Part shown: piece by piece, positions 21,072 through 32,907 of the stretch
How positions within the stretch are numbered: the first letter of the stretch is position 1
How the letters are laid out: each line of letters opens with the position of its first letter
Assembly (NCBI GenBank): GCA_029255685.2
Contig: CM055318.2
Span: 13,521,001-13,585,000 of the forward strand
Direction: 5' to 3'
Length of the DNA: 64,000 bases
Source of the DNA: Silene conica
Taxonomy: Eukaryota > Streptophyta > Magnoliopsida > Caryophyllales > Caryophyllaceae
Position numbers and translations under genes: made by a program
The notes under the pieces: model-generated
Databases searched by the model: none
Told to the model about the DNA's origin: nothing
Seen by the model: only the letters and a program-made list of their open reading frames with translations

Positions 21072-23860
21072 TGTAAAACCCCTCGCGAAAGCGGAAAAGT
21101 AAAACATACAAAGTACCAAAAATGCAGCGGAATTAAAGCTTTTTAACAAGACTAAACATGCGAGGTGCTTTGGAAATCTAAACATGCGAAAGATAAAACA
21201 TAAATAAGTATATAAGTACGATACAAAAGCAGCCCGGGATAGCATATCCCTACAGGCACAAAATACTGAAACGTAAGTCTAAGGTCTAGCTACACGATAA
21301 GGTAAAAGTCAACGATGAAGGATCATCGCTCGCTAGCCTCAACGTAACCCCCTGCAGAACAGCCTCATGTACCTACACACATACAACATGTGCGCCACAG
21401 TCAGTGGGGAGTGACTAGAGTGCTCCTAGCCACCTATTGTCAGTGACACACAACACATAAGCATACAATATACTCCAGCATATACAAGACATGTGAAGCA
21501 TACAGATTCAATATCCGAATCCCAATTTAACATACGAATACTTATGCAAGGCTCTCAACCGACTTCGGAAACTATTTGGAAGGAGAGCCGGTTTCCCTTC
21601 CGGTTGCCCGGCCGGGGGGTCTTTCAATCCAAACCATTTACGAATCCGGACTAAGAGTCGTCCAATGCCTTGGACGAACAATACTAAGATAACCAAGTAT
21701 CATACAATCTTATAAGCAAACTAAGGCATGCTCAACATCCAATTATATCAACAAGAGATAGGTCATCCAAGTGACTCTACAACAAGAGATAGGTCATCCA
21801 AGTGACTCTAAAACAAGAGATAGGTCATCCAAGTGACTCGACTCTAACAACAATAGGTCATCCAAGTGACTCTACAAACAGAGATAGGTCATCCAAGTCA
21901 CTCGACTCTAACTAGATTGGTCAGCCAAGTGACTCTACTAGACTACTATGAGCAGGCCGACAATCGACTTATCTATATACTACGACATCCCCAATCTCAG
22001 ACTATACAACCCCCTGGTAGGACGACATCAAATGACTGTCCCAGTCTAAACCTGGCCAGACTCTCGGAGCGCAAACGAATCACGATCCCCGATTCGACAA
22101 GTGCACGAGGCACCCCCAAGACCCAACTAGCTAGGAACGAGATATGCCCGAAGGCGGGCAGACAATCTAAGACCTGACCGTGAGGACCAAGCCACTACGG
22201 CCAACCAGCTACACAATGTAATCAGGTGAGAACTCGAGTACTATAGCAGCGCACAGCAGGTTTACACAAATCACAACATGTTATCTCAAAGATATACAAA
22301 GACTTCAAGCTCGAATGACAATCATTTCTTAAATAACTCATCATTAAACACCCACGTAACACTTAGCCAATTTCGGGAACTAATTTGAGGCGAGAGCCGG
22401 TCTCCCTTCCGGTTGCCCGGCCGGGGGGTCTTTCATCCTCAAATCCATTAATGAACCCGACATAAGTGCCGCCCAATTTCTTGGGACTTCAAACAAGCAT
22501 ACGAGACATGCGGAAAAAGAATCAATCAAATCCGACATGTGAATCCAAAGTTATAAACAATTTAACATGCTCAGGGGCTCTCAGCCGGTCAGCCATAGGC
22601 TGCCGGTTGGCCGGCTGAGGGTCCCAACCTCTTATGCCCAAGACAAAACGAAAACAACAAAGAGGTACTCCTAGCCGGTCGGCCGGCCGCCGGTCCACCG
22701 GCTGGGAACCTCTTTTTCCCAACTCTTACGAAAAACAACAATAAACAACAAAATGGTCTCCCAGCCGGCCGGCCGGCTGCCGGTCCACCGGCTGGGGACC
22801 CCTTTTTCTAAATTTCCATCTGTTTTGCACAAACAATAAGAACGACAAATGGGGCTCTCAGCCGGTCCACCGGCCGCCGGCCTCAGACCGGCTGGGAGTC
22901 CTCTGCCCAGCAAAAACGCATTTCGTCATCTTTAAACCTCCATCAAACTTCAAGAATTTGTTCCCATATTTTGTATCTACTTCAAAAATCATAAACCACA
23001 GCATATACTACACTCATACATCATCTTAGATTCATGATCAAAGATCAAACATAAACATTCATACCAAATTAATAAAACCTCCATTTCTCTACATAAACAT
23101 ATTACCCATTACTAATACTCCATAAATCATGTGAGAAACATATAGTCATCAAATCCTAACATGATACTAACTAATTTACAGCATCACAACCACAATCCAC
23201 ATAACCTAAACATGTTTCTAGTAGATAAACATACAAAAAAATCAAGTAAAGTGCTAATATAGACAAAAGGCTGAGTTTCTCATTATCGTCACCTTAAAGA
23301 GCGATTTCTTCACGCCTAGTCTTGAATAATATATGAATCCTTATCCGGGTCGTCAATGTCGACACCTACAAACAACAAAACGGGTTATAAGAGGGTATTT
23401 TCGAGTTCTCCTCAAAACAGCCCAGAAATGAAGTTTCACGAAATTGAAAACGAAAGTGATAGAAAGATCAGAAATGAAGAGAGGAATGCGATGGTGAAAA
23501 CCTCGAGTTAAACGGAGTTGAGATGAGAAAACGGATGATGATTTTGTGAAGTTGAGAAAGAGCAAAAATGGAGAAAACAAGTTACTGTATCTTATTTTGG
23601 TGAGGATGGGTTTAACGTGAAATGAGGAAGGGAGGTGTACTTTATATTTGACTTGAGTCGGGTTTGCAAAATGTAAGCAGCGGAAGTTCTTTAAACAGGA
23701 TTTGCCAAGTAAACGTGACATCTTTAAATTAAACAACTCAAGACGGACTTAACAAAGTTTCTTAAAATAAAACTTACGAATTATAATTAAAATATTATTA
23801 AATTCCGTAAACTACTTTTAAATGATTAAAATTACTTTTATAAAAATACGGGCTGTTACA
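21072..23860 (-). repeat. Element D right (5') LTR
   Basis: This 2789-bp copy of the LTR is about 99.5% identical to 16451-19240 by eye. It repeats the tandem array (21749-21938) and the four palindromic modules (22577-22620, 22667-22708, 22756-22798, 22854-22899). The minus-strand TATA-like sequence near 23643-23650 is the candidate promoter of the element. Confidence 0.92.
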
Positions 23861-25213
23861 CGCTCTATGGGGAAAGTTGCCTTCTTAGAGTTCCGATTGA
23901 TGAATAAGGAACACCGTCTCACATTAGAGGAATTTGTCTTAATTTTTGGGCTTGACAGAAAATTGCCCATTAAGCCTCCGGAGGGCTTTGATACCGAGCT
24001 CATTTGGACAGCCATCACCGTTCTTGTAAGTGATAGAAACAGAAAGAAACCGGCTAATAGGGTGCATTTGGCACCGATTAGAATATGGCATAGGTTCATG
24101 GGATGGACCGTTTTCTCTAGGGATGAACCACATAACTTCACTACTACGGAGCTTGAGATACTTGGTTGTTACTTGGTTGGTGGCCCGAAATTAAACATGT
24201 CTCACCATATGGCCCTTCACTTGAGTAGGTTGGCATCCCAACCTCAGCTTACTACCCCCATTTGTGTTGGGGGGATGGTCACTTGGATTGCCAGTAACCG
24301 TTGTCAGAGGCACTTCACTGTTGACTACATTCAGGGTGAGAACGTGTTATCTCGCCGGTACTTACAGGAGGCCTTGGGGTGGATCAAATATAACCCAAAT
24401 GATCGTCATGAGTATTGGCAGATACGCGTTGATAATAAGTTCAAGAACTCGGTGCCATTGCCTAACACCGAGAGGTTGAGAGTTGTCCCCGGGAACACCT
24501 CCTACCTCCTTGATATAGAGGTGGACCCCGAGGAGCTCCCTCCCGACCAGCGTGCTCCTAGAGTTTACACCAGAGATAGAGTCGGTGCCACTCCTTCCGA
24601 CCTCCAGTTTGAGCCTTTTCAGCAGCCCCCCATTTCCATGTCCCAGTTCCAGAGTGGTCCCTCATACTTCCAGGGATCCACCTCCGCCTCCGGTTCATCT
24701 CCATCTTTATGCCCCCAAGAGCTTATTGATTTCATGGCCCGGGTTGACTTGGGAATGAAGAAAGCGGCGGACCTAGCAGATGAGCGCCAAGCATTGGCCG
24801 ATGAGCGGCATAGAGATGTGACCTATAGGCTTGATTACCTCTACCATGATCAAGCCTATGGGACATTTCCGAGTTATGATCGGTCCGTTCGCGAGGGTTA
24901 TCATCATCCGGATAGTGGTCGACCGTCATACTACATGCCTCCTGATAGGGGTTATGTGCCCCCCGAGGGGCGTTTTTACGGGGAGATTAATGTTTCCCCG
25001 GGGTACTTCTCCACCCCGATCTTTCCCCCGAATTTTCGTGGAGTCCCGGACCCTCCCCCTCGAGGACACCCTTCTCCTTATGGCATGTATGGTGACCCGG
25101 GAGCTAGTGGATCGCATGCCTCTCCCTTCCGTGATTTTGTGACCAACCCGGGCGACTACATGGTGGTCGATGAGGGCAATGGCGAAGAAGATGTAGGCGG
25201 GTACCGGCGGTGA
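23861..25213 (+). pseudogene. Element C post-pol ORF, 3' part
   Basis: The ORF resumes in frame from the duplicated CGCTC and runs 450 codons to TGA at 25211-25213. The whole protein before D arrived would have been about 565 residues with no other lesion. The first ~210 codons carry the globular plant-transposon domain (motifs HRFMGWTVFS, GCYLVGGP, LQEALGWIKY). The rest is rich in P, S, G and Y. It has a short helical ADERQALADERHRD segment and an acidic C-terminus. Function is unknown. Athila elements carry an env-like ORF at this place, but receptor or membrane features are not visible here. It is the least damaged coding region of C. Confidence 0.8.
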
Positions 25214-26129
25214 TGGTGATGAAGATGATGGTGATGAGTGACCACCTTTGGAAGTGGTTGGTGATGACTTTGCTCCCATGGAAAAATCCAAAGCAAGTAA
25301 CCCCCTTAATCCAAATTTCGATTTAGTTTGCATTTCCTTTCTAGCATGCATTTAGAGTAGTTAGTTTAGTTTAGTTAGTTTGTTTTAGTTTTCTTTTCAT
25401 GTTTTCACACCATTAGTTTACTTGCATATAGTTGCATTCATTTAGATACATTAGATTTCCATTTTGTATCATATTGTCACATATAGCTTGCATACATTAA
25501 GATTAACGCATTTAGTTTGCATTTAGTTTAGTTTTTAGTTTTTCATCTTCTTTTGTTTCTTTTTGTTTTTATTGCTTTCATAAAAATCAAAAATCCAAAA
25601 AAATTGAAAAACCAAAAACTTTCAAAAATATGTTCTTTATTTTTCGGTTTTCCTCCTCACATTATGCATATAAATAAGTGTGGGGAGGAAGAACCGTTTA
25701 TTTCAAAAAAAATACAAAAACAAGTTTTTATTTTCTCAAAAATTTCAAAAAAGCCAAAAACATGTTGTTTTCGTTCTTTTTCTTCATTTCCCCCTTTGCA
25801 TTTTGTTACATTGAGGACAATGTAAATCTTAAGTGTGGGGAGGGAAAATATCCACCTGGTGAATATTTGATTGCTTTTGTAAGTATGAAAAACTTCAAAA
25901 ATACCAAAAAATCGAAAAATTTGAAAAATTCAAAAACATGTTTTTAGCTTATTAGTGTAGAATTGTATATACTTGTGTTTGCTTTCTCTCCTTTCGCATA
26001 GGTAACACTCGCTTGAGCACTGCTTTGGATCTTGAAGACACCATGGTATGATCGTTCCAACCTCTATTTCACTCTCATTTTCATCCTTTTGTTGCAAATG
26101 AGGAGGATGGGCTTGTATTTGGAGGATGT
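25214..26129 (+). other. Element C 3' UTR, part 1
   Basis: This non-coding, T- and A-rich stretch has repeated AAGTGTGGGGAGG strings at about 25676-25688 and 25829-25841. They resemble the polypurine tract before the 3' LTR (AAGTGTGGGGAATTC). These look like duplicated or decoy purine tracts, a habit of Athila 3' regions. It ends in GATGT (26125-26129), the TSD of E. Confidence 0.65.
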
Positions 26130-27204
26130 TGTTGGAGCTTGTGTCCTCCACATGTAGTGTGATAACGTCATTGCACATACCCTTGTACGGACAAGTGGGA
26201 GATTGTTGGGGCTGGTGTCCTTGACAATTAAGTACAATGACTTATTAAATCTCTTTAAGGATCACAAGGGCATACTTTTGTATTATTACCAGTTGATCCA
26301 CGTTTATCAATAACGGTTGGCTTGCTAGATAAGTTTGACGTTATTGTCATACGGATGGCGGTGATCAACTGGTCCCTATACGTCACACCTATAGGACACG
26401 TTTGAGAGATGTGAAGGTATGAAAATACAATCACATTTATGCCGGATATGACTAAACAGTTAGTCAGAGGTATTGACTATTAAATTAGTCAATAAGATGT
26501 TGAGATTATTATTTAATACGGATTAAATAATTTTAGCTAATACGGATTGCATGATTAATTCGTAAAATTAAATATAAACGGTTATATTTAATTAAATATT
26601 GTATTCGCGTATTAATATAAACAGTTATATTAATTTGGGTAATTATACAATATCGTAATTTTATCAGACCATTATTAATACATCGACTGCATTAATATCT
26701 GATAACATGCATACGATTTATAAACAAAACCCGCGAATAAAGTTTAGCTAAATGGGTCGAATCACAAATTAGAATAAGGTAAGAGTGGAAAGCCCACTCC
26801 TACCCTATTGGAAATTTCGGCCAAAAGAGCTACATAAGGAGGAGGACTCTCCTTATGTCAGGGACTCTTGTTTCACTGTTTAAACAAATCTCAAGGAAAA
26901 ATTAGGGTTTTGAGAGCTTTCTTCTCCCAAAACCTCAGATCTCACATCTAAAACCTAAATAGCTCTCCCAATACTGCAAGGCAGTTGGAGAGGATTTCTA
27001 GCACACGCGGCCACGTCTCATTCTAAGTCTTGAGTGCAAGTTATATGAGGGAATTTGTGTTAATTCCTGTTCTTAGGCCTTTCGCACAAGGACCAAAGGT
27101 TGATTTCTTTTTCATGCTTTTTATTAACTTATGACTATAATCACAATTGTATGTTTCATTATAATCCTGCAAGTTTGGGGCGAATACATGCTTTATTCCC
27201 CACA
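26130..27204 (+). repeat. Element E 5' LTR with 84-bp 5' extension
   Basis: The LTR begins TGTTGGAGCTTGTGTCCTCC. At 26214, after an internal ACAAGTGGGAGA purine tract, a second LTR-like start (TGTTGGGGCTGGTGTCC) occurs. The first 84 bp are thus an extension created by duplication of the tract/LTR junction. Both LTRs have it and the TSD flanks the extended end, so the extended form is the one that was integrated. Confidence 0.88.
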
Positions 27205-27206
27205 AG

Positions 27207-27218
27207 TGGTATCAGAGC
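27207..27218 (+). other. Primer-binding site of E (initiator tRNA-Met)
   Basis: TGGTATCAGAGC begins two bases after the LTR and is complementary to the 3' end of plant initiator tRNA-Met. Confidence 0.93.
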
Positions 27219-27290
27219 CAGGCCATGAAAATTTTACCTTTGTGTTTTTCGTAAGTTTTAAAACCTGAAAAATCGTCTTCTGCCGCTAAG

Positions 27291-27520
27291 TCGGTCGATC
27301 GACCCCCCGTTGCGGTCGGTCGACCGCCTCCTGCTTGTTTTTCTGTTTCGACAGTTTATCTTTTGTGAGAAATCGTGTTCAGAAACTCGGTTTCGTGTTT
27401 TGTGGTCGGTCGACCTGTTTTTCGGGTCGGTCGACCATTCTGCTTTAAAAAAAAAAAAAAAAAAAAATTTTTTTTTCGTCAGGTGGTCGGTAGACCTGTT
27501 TTTTGGGTCGGTAGACCACC
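27291..27520 (+). repeat. Three paired GGTCGACC-type palindromes in E leader
   Basis: Pairs lie at 27291-27326, 27402-27440 and 27482-27520. Each is two copies of GGTCGGTCGACC (or GGTCGATCGACC, GGTCGGTAGACC) separated by about 9-15 bases. Pair starts are 111 and 80 bp apart. A run of about 21 A followed by 9 T (27447-27476) lies between pairs two and three. The site just after the primer-binding site is where retroelement packaging and dimerisation signals usually lie. Confidence 0.8.
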
Positions 27521-28876
27521 CCTGTAACAGACTCGTTTTTTTTTATTTCCGAAAATAACATGTTTTATTTTCACATGGCCTTTAGTAATATACTATATAC
27601 GGAAATAGTATATTATTAATTTTGTGAAACGGTTCACCCTCGTTTGATACATATTATTTTAAAACGGTTTAAAATAATAGGATTATAAACTTATTAAAAT
27701 TAAAGTGGTTAAAACGGTATAATCACATAATTTTAATCCTAAAAGGTGGTTTGGTAAAAATTTGTTAATCATAATAACAGTATTATGTCATGTATGAATT
27801 TTAATTTAGTTGATGCATTTTATTTATCGTCTTGTTGAATGTCTAATGAATGCTTTCAATAACGTATTTAATTTTGCAAACGGTTGTAACTTAGTGTGGC
27901 CTTAGAAGATTGTGTCACCGTAATGATGCGACACAGTCTTGCTTGTAATCTTGAGATCTTGAATCTCCGTTTTGGGTTTTTGCCATGTAATTAATTTTGT
28001 ATTTAAATTAGAATGTATCTAGGACTACTTTTGTAATTTAAATTAGTAATTTTGTGAAGACCAAAGACAAGACAGAGACCGGATGCTCACTCCCGCTGCA
28101 AGGACCAAGATGGAACATCAAGACAAGCTTCGAGGGTCCAACGGTGGATTCCAAGTTGTTTTATGTTTATTTTGGTAGGATAGGCCACACTAGGACTTTT
28201 TATTTACGTTTATTGCTTTCATTTTATGCTTTCATCGATAATAGCTTGCATCATATTCCGCCTAAAAACCAAACCACCTATATCATGCCTGAAAACTGAC
28301 TCATGTAGAGGTTACGCGTTAGTTTTCTGTGACAATACAGATGTCACATGTCAATTGCAAAGCCATCACTTTATTTAATTCATTCACGCATATGCTAGAT
28401 ATTAGTTCACTTAATATGAATACATAAAAGTTGATGGGGTCTTCCTCGTATAACCAAAAATTGAGACTAGTCTTTATAAATCAGCCTCCCATGAATCCCT
28501 TCTTCGTCGGTAGGCATAATATGACCCCTTCTACGTCGGGTAAGTGGGAACAGATGATTTATTTTATCTCAACATCATGGTCACTCGATAATATCTAGTG
28601 ACTGAGATGGACTAATAGATAGGATATACAGAAATCTATCGACCAAGAGTTCCAACGATTGGAATTAGCCAAACTGTGGGCTTATCAATATACGGAAATT
28701 GAGTCTTGGGATCGTTTATATAATTCTTGAGGGAGATCAATTATATAAATGCATGAGTCTACGAGTTTAAATTCGATTTTATATAGACTTAAATCACAAC
28801 AATAAGTTGATTATATGGTTTTGTTATCTTCTTTTTCAGTGTAGAACACGTTCATTAAAACTGCTGTATAACTAAA
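27521..28876 (+). other. Element E long leader, non-coding
   Basis: About 1.36 kb of AT-rich leader precedes gag. Short frames (28054-28299) show no domain. No promoter or RNA structure beyond the palindromes can be supported. Confidence 0.55.
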
Positions 28877-31102
28877 ATGGCTGGTGAAGACCCAATGCCA
28901 AGTGCCAAGCTAGCACGTGAATCCTGGCTAAAGGCCTTCATGGACTCCATGAATCAGTCAACTAGACTGAGGAATGATGGGTCAAACTTCTCTGACTGGG
29001 AGGCAGCACTACGGAATGCTGCCATTGCTGACGGAAAGCTTAAGTATTTAACTGAGCCCATTCCGGCACACCCAGGAACTGGAGCTAGAGCCAACGAAGT
29101 TCGCGCTCATAGCGACTTCGTCATGGAAGCAGGTGCGATAAAGAACGTACTCATCTATGCAATGGAATCAAATTTGCAAAGACGCTTCATATCCCATGGT
29201 GCAAACAAGATTTTCACCACGCTCTCTAACGAATTCTCCAAAGCTCCGAGAATCGTTTCTTATGAGCATACCTGTCGCTTCTTTGAGGCGAAACTCCAGA
29301 AGGGCCAAGCTGTTAGCCCACATATTCTCAACATGATTGAGAATATCGAGAAACTGGAGACCCTTAACTGCAAGATCAGTGAGAACATAATCGTTGATCG
29401 TATGCTTCACTCGCTTCATGATGGGTTCGCCCTCTTTAGGGCCAACTACTACATGAACGACATGAAGAAGACTCCTCATGAGCTCCACTCCCTTCTCGTA
29501 CAGACTGAGAAGGATCTGAAATTAAGTGGGAGCATGAAGCAGGATGTTCTCATGATCTCCAGTAAGGGAAAGGGTAAAGGGAAGGCTAAAGCTCAGGGCG
29601 ACCTAGCAGTAGGTAAGCCCAGGTTCAAGAAACCAGGATTTACTAAGAGTGGGCCAGGTGAGTCGAGCAACTCACAGGGCAAGACTAAGAGCAAGGATAC
29701 TAGCATGGAATGTCACCATTGCCACAAGACTGGGCATTGGAGGCGCTCATGCCCCGTGTATCGCGAGGACATTAAGGCAGGCCGCGTTACTCCTGTTGGT
29801 ATGTCTTCTTCTTCTTTTATTCACATGATTGAGATTAACCATGCAAGTTGCGAAACTTGGGTACTTGATACTGGTTGTGGTTCTCATCTATGTAATCATG
29901 TGCAGGGCCTCCGAAACCAAGAACCCCTAATCAAGGGTGAGGTGGACCTGCGTGTCGGGAATGGAGCACGTGTTGCTGTAGTCTCGAAGGGAACATACGT
30001 GATCCAGCTTCCAAGTGGATTCGAGTTATTTTTATATAACTGTTATTATGTTCCTAGTTTGTCCAAAAACATTATTTCAGTTTCTGCGCTTGACAAACTC
30101 GGCTTTTCATTTGTAATAGAGAATAATAGCTGTATTTTCTCCTTACACAATATGATTTATGGCAAGGCAGTTTCCATGAATGGAATTTATGTTTTAGATC
30201 AAACCACCGAGATATTACATGTGAATAATAAAAGGTTAAAGGTAGGTGACAAAGATCAAACTTACTTATGGCATTGTCGTATGGGACACATAAATGAGAA
30301 ACGCGTAAAACAGCTCATACAGAACGGAGCTATCTCGCCCTTTGATTTCGAATCATATGGCACGTGTGAATCATGTCTTATCGGCAAGATGACTCGTATT
30401 TCCTTCAAAGGTGTTGGAATGCGCGCTCCCGACCTATTAGGACTCATACATACGGACGTATGTGGCCCTATGTCGATCAACGCACGAGAAGGCTATAGGT
30501 ATTTCATCACTTTCACGGATGATTTGAGTAGATATGGCTATGTCTACTTGATGAAACATAAAAGTGAATCCTTTGACAAGTTTAAAGAATACCAGAATCG
30601 GGTACAGAACCAGCTGGGTAGAAAGATTAAAGCACTACGTTCGGATCATGGTGGTGAGTATCTTTCACACGAGTTTGATCAACACCTTAAAGACTGTGGC
30701 ATCGTGCTACAGTTGACTCCACCTGGAACACCACAATTAAATGGTGTGTCCGAACGGAGAAATCGAACTCTACTCGATATGGTTCGATCCATGATGAGTC
30801 ACACCGTCGTGCCTGATTCATTGTGGGGCTATGCTCTTTTGTCGGCCGCTCTAATACTTAACCGAAGTCCGTCTAAAGCTGTAGACAAGACTCCATACGA
30901 ATTATGGAAGGGAACGGTCCCTAACTTGTCCTTTATTCGGGTTTGGGGCTGCGAGGCTTATGTCAAGTGGAGACACGAGGATAAGCTCGGCCCGCGATCG
31001 GTCAAGACATACTTTATAGGTTATCCAAAGGGAACTTTTGGTCATTACTTCTACTCGCCACCGAACAACGTGTTTTTGTTGCGGCTAGTGCGACGTTCTT
31101 AG
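28877..31102 (+). pseudogene. Element E gag, protease and integrase
   Basis: Copia-type polyprotein. Gag occupies about residues 1-310, with zinc knuckle CHHCHKTGHWRRSC near 278-291. The aspartic protease active site is DTGCGSH at residue 331. The GAG-pre-integrase motif LWHCRMGH is near 464. Integrase catalytic positions are HTDVCGP (near 525), RSDHGGEY (near 590) and GVSERRNR (near 625). A strong splice-donor-like G|GTATGT lies at 29798-29804, just after the zinc knuckle and before the protease. It could serve a short gag-only mRNA as reported for plant Ty1/Copia elements. The frame is lost at a T5 run (31074-31078), consistent with a one-base loss, and the ORF stops at 31100-31102 while coding similarity continues in another frame. 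Confidence 0.92.
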
Positions 31103-32313
31103 AGAAAGAATTTCTCGCGAACAAGTCGAGTAATAGAACCTTCGAGTTATCGGAGATTCAAGAACCAACTGCCGAGCAACCATTGGAGGAAACAGTTCCT
31201 TCAACCGAGGCTGCGGTAGATATTCCTGAGGAACCTAGGAGGTCGGGAAGAGTCTCTATTCCACCGGACAGATACATTGGTATGGTCGAGGGACACGATA
31301 CAGATGACGTCTTACTCCTAGAGGGTAATGAACCCACAACCTATAAAGGTGCCATGACCAGTTCTGACTCAAAGCTATGGCTAGAAGCCATGCAATCCGA
31401 GATGGACTCCATGTATGAGAACAACGTGTGGGATCTTGTGGACCTACCTGCAAAGGTACGTCCCCTTCAATGCAAATGGCTTTACAAGATAAAGCATGTC
31501 GTGGAAGGACAACAAGATATCCACAAGGCTAGACTAGTTGCTAAAGGTTTCACTCAAGTGCCAGGCTTGCATTATGATGAGATCTTTGCACCCGTAGTCA
31601 TGCTACGTTCCATTCGGATTATCTTAGCGATCGCCGCATTTCATGATTATGAAATATGGCAAATGGACGTTAAAACCGCCTTCTTAAACGGTTATTTGGA
31701 GGAAGAGTTGTACATGGTACAACCCGAGGGTTTTATCGATCCAGCACATCCTAAGAAAGTTTGCAAGCTTAAGCGTTCCATCTATGGACTTAAGCAAGCC
31801 TCGCGGAGTTGGAATCATCGCTTCGACCAAGTGATAAAAGAGAATGGATTCATTCGATCAGTCGAGGAACCATGTCTCTATATCAAGTCGAGTGGGAGCA
31901 AGATTGTATTCCTAGTACTGTATGTCGACGACATACTCTTGATTGGGAATGACATACCTCTCCTATCTTCGGTTAAAGCATGGTTGAAAAACCATTTCCA
32001 GATGAAAGATCTGGGAGAGGCACAAATAATTTTGGGCATCCGTATCTACAGGGATAGATCACGACGGATGTTGTCTCTCAGTCAGGAGTCTTATATAGAT
32101 AAGATTCTAGAGAGATTCAGTATGACGAACTCCAAGAAAGGGTTCCTTCCTATGACTCCTGGGCTTCACTTGAGCAAGACTCAAGAAGCTAAGTCACTAG
32201 AAGAGAAAGAGCGCATGAGTCGGATTCCTTATGCTTCGGCAATAGGATCGATCATGTATGCCATGATATGCACACGTCCTGACGTTGCATATGCATTGAG
32301 TATGACAAGTTGA
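31103..32313 (+). pseudogene. Element E reverse transcriptase
   Basis: Pol continues in the shifted frame through an acidic linker and then the RVT_2 domain. Motifs include WLYKIKHVVEGQ, ARLVAKGFTQ and WQMDVKTAFLNG. IYGLKQASRSW follows, and the catalytic YVDD lies at about 31919-31933. The YASAIGSIMYAMICTRPDVAYA block marks the RT/RNase H connection. It copies element RNA into DNA inside the Gag particle. An in-frame TGA at 32311-32313 falls where arginine is usual, so CGA to TGA is the likely change. Catalytic residues are intact. Confidence 0.92.
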
Positions 32314-32907
32314 TTCCAAGCTCATCCAGGTGAACAACACTGGATGGCCGTGAAAAACATTCTTAAGTACCTACGGAGGACTAAAGATTGGGGATTGACT
32401 TACGGAGGCGACTCGACGCTCTGCGCCACGGGTTACGCAGATGCTAGCTTCCAAACGGATCGAGATGACTCGAAATCTCAGTCTGGATTCGTTTTCACTC
32501 TTAATGGCGCTGCTGTCAGCTGGAAAAGTTCTAAACAGAGTGTTACAGCAGATTCTACGACTGAGTCCGAGTACTATGCCGCCTCGAAAGCAGCTAAGGA
32601 AGCTATATGGATGCGTCAATTCTTACAAGGACTCTCGGTAGTACCTAGTTCGAATGACCCAATCACCGTTTATTGTGACAATAGCGGTGCCATCTTCCAA
32701 GCTAAGGAGCATAAGTCTAGCAACAAGGCTAGGCATGTACAACGGAAAGCTCATCTAATCAGAGATTACGTGGAGCAAAAGGAGATTTTTATTGATAAGA
32801 TCGCTACGGATGACAACATAGCTGATCCTCTCACAAAAGCATTACCACGTGATAAGCATGAAGGGCACATTCATTCCATGGGAATTGGATGTGTTCCTAA
32901 GTTGTAG
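32314..32907 (+). pseudogene. Element E RNase H, C-terminus of pol
   Basis: The same frame continues after the TGA. Copia RNase H motifs are GYADASF (near 32433), SWKSSKQSVTADSTTESEY (near 32520-32575) and VYCDNSGAI (near 32671). KARHVQRKAHLIRDYV and the terminal DNIADPLTK follow. It removes RNA from the RNA:DNA hybrid, leaving purine tracts as plus-strand primers. It ends at TAG 32905-32907. Apart from the upstream stop this domain looks complete. Confidence 0.92.

Larger units (their letters stand above)
16451..23860 (-). mobile_element. Element D: gag-only Ty3-type retrotransposon, inserted in C's post-pol ORF
   Basis: The LTRs (TGTAAAACCC..GGCTGTTACA) at 16451-19240 and 21072-23860 are 2790 and 2789 bp and flank only 1831 bp of internal DNA. 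TSD CGCTC lies at 16446-16450 and 23861-23865. Internally there are a tRNA-Met-type primer site next to the right LTR, one gag ORF on the minus strand, and a polypurine tract next to the left LTR. No protease or pol is present. LTR ends and gag resemble Tekay/Reina-type chromoviruses, so such an element (for example G's family) is the likely helper; this is inference. By eye the LTRs differ at about 14 sites, so it is a recent insertion. Confidence 0.93.

Noticed and set aside
16101-25213. Calling the post-pol ORF of C a true envelope gene of a plant retrovirus
   Set aside because: Position fits, but I see no signal peptide, clear transmembrane segment or cleavage site, so only env-like by position is justified.
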